Part shown: positions 61,924-64,000 of the stretch, in pieces | How positions within the stretch are numbered: position 1 is the first letter of the stretch | Layout of the letters: the number at the start of each line of letters is the position of its first letter | NCBI RefSeq assembly: GCF_002869765.1 | Contig: NZ_PNOR01000020.1 | Location: 24,173 to 88,172 of the forward strand | Origin: Deinococcus planocerae | GTDB taxonomy: Bacteria; Deinococcota; Deinococci; Deinococcales; Deinococcaceae | DNA: 64,000 bases | Direction: 5' to 3' | Position numbers and translations under genes: made by a program | Notes under the pieces: model-generated | The model's input: only the letters and a program-made list of their open reading frames with translations | Database searches by the model: none | What the model was told of the DNA's origin: nothing

Positions 61924-63123
61924 GTGACCCGCCGCTCGCCGCTGCGCCCGGGGACGCTCGGGCCCGTCGCCGCCGCCGCCGTGGCGCTCGCCTGCGCGGA
62001 GTTCGTGCGCAGCGGGGTGTACGCGGCCTACCTCCCGCAGGCGGGGCCGCGGGAACTGGGCCTGCCCCAGGCCGCCGTGGGGTTGGCGTGGACCGCCCAT
62101 TTCGCCGCCGACACCCTGATGCGCGGCCCGGCGGGGGCATTGATCGCCCGGCGCGGGCTGCGGGTGGTGATGCTGCTGGGGTCGCTCCTGAGCCTGCTCG
62201 CGCTCGCGCTGCTGCCGCTGGCGCACTGGCCGTGGCTGATCGTCCTCATCGCCGCCCTGCACGGGGTGGGCTTCGCGGCGATGTGGCCGGGGGCGATGAA
62301 TCTCACTGCCGACGCCGCGCGGGAGGGCTACCAGGGCCGGGCGATCACGGGGGTCGCGCTGGGGGTGATGCCGCTCGTCGGCGGGGGGGTCTTGCTCCTG
62401 GGGGGGCTGGCCCAGGGGAACGCGGGGCTCGCCCTGCTCGTCGCGCTGGGGATGCAGTCGCTGGGGGTGCTCGCCACCCTCGCCCTCCCCGCCCGCCGGG
62501 TGCGCCCCCGGGAGGAGGGCCAGGCCCCGGCGCCCGAGCGGGTGCGCCGCGCGGCCCGGGCGCTCGCGCCGCTGCTGCCCGCCGCCTTCATGCAAAACGT
62601 CACCATGTCCATGCTCGGGCTGCTGCTCTTTACCCTCGCGCCGGGGCTGGGACTGAACTACTGGGGCATGGTCGCCCTGCTCGCGGTGGGCGGGGTGGTC
62701 GCCTACGGCTCGCTGCCCTTCACCGGGCGGGTGGCGGACCGGGGCCGGGCCCGCCTCGCCCTGACGGCGGGCTTCGCCCTGGTCGGCCTCGCCCTGAGCG
62801 CCATCGCGGCCACCCCGCCCGTGTGGGCGCTCTACCCCCTCGCGGCGGTGGCGGGGCTCGGGTACGCCTGCATCTCGCCCGGCTGGGCCGCCCTCGTCAC
62901 GGGCACCCTGCCGGAAGGCGAGCGCCCCGCCGCCTGGGGCGCCCTGATGACCTTCGAGAACGCGGGCACGGCCCTCGGGCCCCTGCTGGGCAGCCTGGCC
63001 TTCGCGCAGCTCGGCGTGCCCGGCCCCTTCCTGGTGGGGGGCGTGCTCGCGCTGACGACCGCCCTCGCCTACATCGTCTTCCGCCGCGCCTTCCCCGAGG
63101 GCCGGACGGCGCAGCCCGCGTGA
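61924..63123 (+). CDS. MFS transporter
   Basis: 399 residues with about 11-12 hydrophobic segments and the MFS loop motif ([22 protein letters not shown]). The central loop is charged ([19 protein letters not shown]). The substrate is unknown; the neighbours suggest export of a glycolipid precursor or efflux. GTG 61924; its stop overlaps the deacetylase start by 4 bases (GTGA), so the two are co-translated. Confidence 0.9.
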   Translation: MTRRSPLRPGTLGPVAAAAVALACAEFVRSGVYAAYLPQAGPRELGLPQAAVGLAWTAHFAADTLMRGPAGALIARRGLRVVMLLGSLLSLLALALLPLAHWPWLIVLIAALHGVGFAAMWPGAMNLTADAAREGYQGRAITGVALGVMPLVGGGVLLLGGLAQGNAGLALLVALGMQSLGVLATLALPARRVRPREEGQAPAPERVRRAARALAPLLPAAFMQNVTMSMLGLLLFTLAPGLGLNYWGMVALLAVGGVVAYGSLPFTGRVADRGRARLALTAGFALVGLALSAIAATPPVWALYPLAAVAGLGYACISPGWAALVTGTLPEGERPAAWGALMTFENAGTALGPLLGSLAFAQLGVPGPFLVGGVLALTTALAYIVFRRAFPEGRTAQPA

Positions 63124-63842
63124 GGCGGGGCCTTTCCCGACCCGCCCGCGCCCTCCTCGGCCTCGCCGCGCTCGCCGTCCTCCTCGCCGACGGGCTGGGC
63201 CGCGCCGCCGGGTGGGGGGCGCTGGGTCCCGGCGATCGGTCCTCCCCCCGGGTGGCCCTCACCTTCGACGACGGGCCGGGGGAGCGGACGGCGGAGCTGC
63301 TCGCGGTGCTCGCGCGGCACGGGGCCCCCGCGACCTTCTTCGTGACGGCCCCGGCCTGCGAGCGGCACCCGGACCTCCTGCGGGCCCTGACGGAGGCGGG
63401 CCACGGGGTCGAGTCGCACGGGCGCTGGCACACCCACGCCCTGGGGCTGCCCCCCTGGCGCGAGTGGGCCCAGGTGCGCTGGCACCCCCGCGCGGGGGAG
63501 GGCGGCCCCCACCTCTACCGCCCCCCCTACGGCGGTCACCGCCCCCCGCCCCCCCCCCTCGCCCCCCCCCCCCGCCCCCCCCTCCCCCCCCGGGACGTGG
63601 AGGGGCGGGACTGGACGGACGCCCCTGCCGCGGCACTCGCCGCGCGGGCCCTCGAGCAGGTTCGGCCCGGCAGCGTGGTCTTGCTGCACGACGGTCCCGC
63701 CGTCACGCCCGAACTGCTCGGTCTGCTGCTGGCCGGACTGGAGGCGCGGGGCCTCACGCCCGCCCGGCTGCGTGACCTGCCCATGCGGCGCATCGGCTTG
63801 CGCGCCGGCATGAGGCGACTGAGGGCGAGTTACGGCCTCTAG
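63120..63842 (+). CDS. Polysaccharide deacetylase family protein, with a suspicious poly-C segment
   Basis: 240 residues. A hydrophobic start ([21 protein letters not shown]) suggests a membrane anchor or signal. The NodB domain shows [21 protein letters not shown] with the catalytic aspartates, [16 protein letters not shown] for the metal histidines, [18 protein letters not shown] and VVLLHDG. It would remove N-acetyl groups from a surface glycan. Residues around 141-158 are almost only P, L, A and R, encoded by runs of C (63541-63592), where the family normally has a mixed helix; a base-call or assembly error is likely. GTG 63120 overlaps the MFS stop. Confidence 0.85.
   Translation: MRRGLSRPARALLGLAALAVLLADGLGRAAGWGALGPGDRSSPRVALTFDDGPGERTAELLAVLARHGAPATFFVTAPACERHPDLLRALTEAGHGVESHGRWHTHALGLPPWREWAQVRWHPRAGEGGPHLYRPPYGGHRPPPPPLAPPPRPPLPPRDVEGRDWTDAPAAALAARALEQVRPGSVVLLHDGPAVTPELLGLLLAGLEARGLTPARLRDLPMRRIGLRAGMRRLRASYGL
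63541..63592. other. Poly-C low-complexity stretch within the deacetylase gene
   Basis: Almost every base is C, with a few A, G or T, unlike any other coding stretch in the window. The frame stays open across it, but the encoded residues do not resemble the family. Confidence 0.7.
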
Positions 63843-63941
63843 CCTCCTGGACACGAGCACACGGTCATGTTGCGCGGGGCCCACCGTTCGGTCTGCGTCG
63901 GGGAAAGCCTCCGTGCTTCGCTCAGGGCGACGACTTCACGG

Positions 63942-64000
63942 TCAACCGCTCGGGGAGGCGTCCCGGAGCAGGCTCCCCACCTCGGCGGCGATGACGGGCA
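63942..64000 (-). CDS. Possible C-terminal end of a gene running in from the right edge
   Basis: On the minus strand the frame reads PVIAAEVGSLLRDASPSG and then TGA (63942-63944), an ordinary soluble C-terminus with good codon use. Only about 18 codons are visible and no family can be named. The bases 63843-63941 show nothing else. Confidence 0.35.
   Translation of the reverse strand, partial: PVIAAEVGSLLRDASPSG

Overview
This is a high-GC (about 70 % by eye) bacterial chromosome segment that I read as Deinococcus or a close relative. It pairs an outer-membrane BamA-type protein with a DivIVA-type division protein. Its paa cluster has a TetR-type PaaR, its pyr operon has a Thermus-like PyrR leader, and many start codons lie 6-8 nt after a TANNNT box, as in leaderless mRNAs. 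The genus is an inference from content. Genes are densely packed on both strands, with many 4-base ATGA/GTGA overlaps.

Layout. 1-2853: the end of an MFS transporter, then NAD salvage (pncB and a NadM-type adenylyltransferase with a degenerate Nudix half). 2854-6481 (minus): meaB, a phosphoribosyltransferase, panD, rqcH. 6547-6784: a 43-residue peptide gene with a near-perfect Shine-Dalgarno, flanked by hairpins. 6968-11189: bamA (minus), then the PLP protein yggS and divIVA (plus). 11433-14795 (minus): DUF3293, a small secreted protein, truD, a membrane protein, moaB. 14899-18714 (plus): a pseudokinase-PEGA membrane protein, guaA, and a lower-GC methyltransferase. 18846-25387 (minus): two small genes, then branched-chain amino-acid synthesis (leuA, ilvC, ilvN, ilvB). 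Both leuA and ilvB have a leader peptide plus terminator hairpin that look like attenuators.

25601-37123: a DEAD-box helicase with a good promoter, an RluD-type pseudouridine synthase, tatA, an ECF sigma/anti-sigma pair, a Nudix hydrolase, prfA, hom, a GH13 glycosidase, the CCA-adding enzyme and tRNA-Ala(TGC). 37213-46372: a phenylacetate catabolic cluster, paaR followed by paaA, paaB, paaC, paaD, a proline-dehydrogenase-like gene that does not obviously belong, paaZ, paaK and paaG. A palindrome in the paaA promoter resembles the Thermus PaaR operator. PaaB is a two-domain fusion. 46419-50870: a META-domain protein, a metallophosphoesterase and the pyrR-pyrB-pyrC operon, preceded by a leader ORF that runs through an intrinsic terminator and overlaps the pyrR start.

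50920-64000: hsp20; a lacI-regulated monosaccharide ABC transporter (LacI, binding protein, permease, ATPase) with two 14-bp operators; an ABC-F ATPase; a beta-rich hypothetical protein; and an envelope glycan/glycolipid group (YkoP-like protein, GT4 and GT2 glycosyltransferases, MFS exporter, polysaccharide deacetylase). The deacetylase contains a suspicious poly-C stretch. Short dispersed repeats of three kinds recur: about 97-bp imperfect palindromes, 28-39-bp hairpins and 7-bp-period arrays. I saw no CRISPR array, intact insertion sequence, rRNA or prophage. The most interesting signals are the three leader-peptide systems (pyr, ilv, leu), the 43-residue peptide, and the 7-bp arrays that sit inside coding or leader frames without breaking them.
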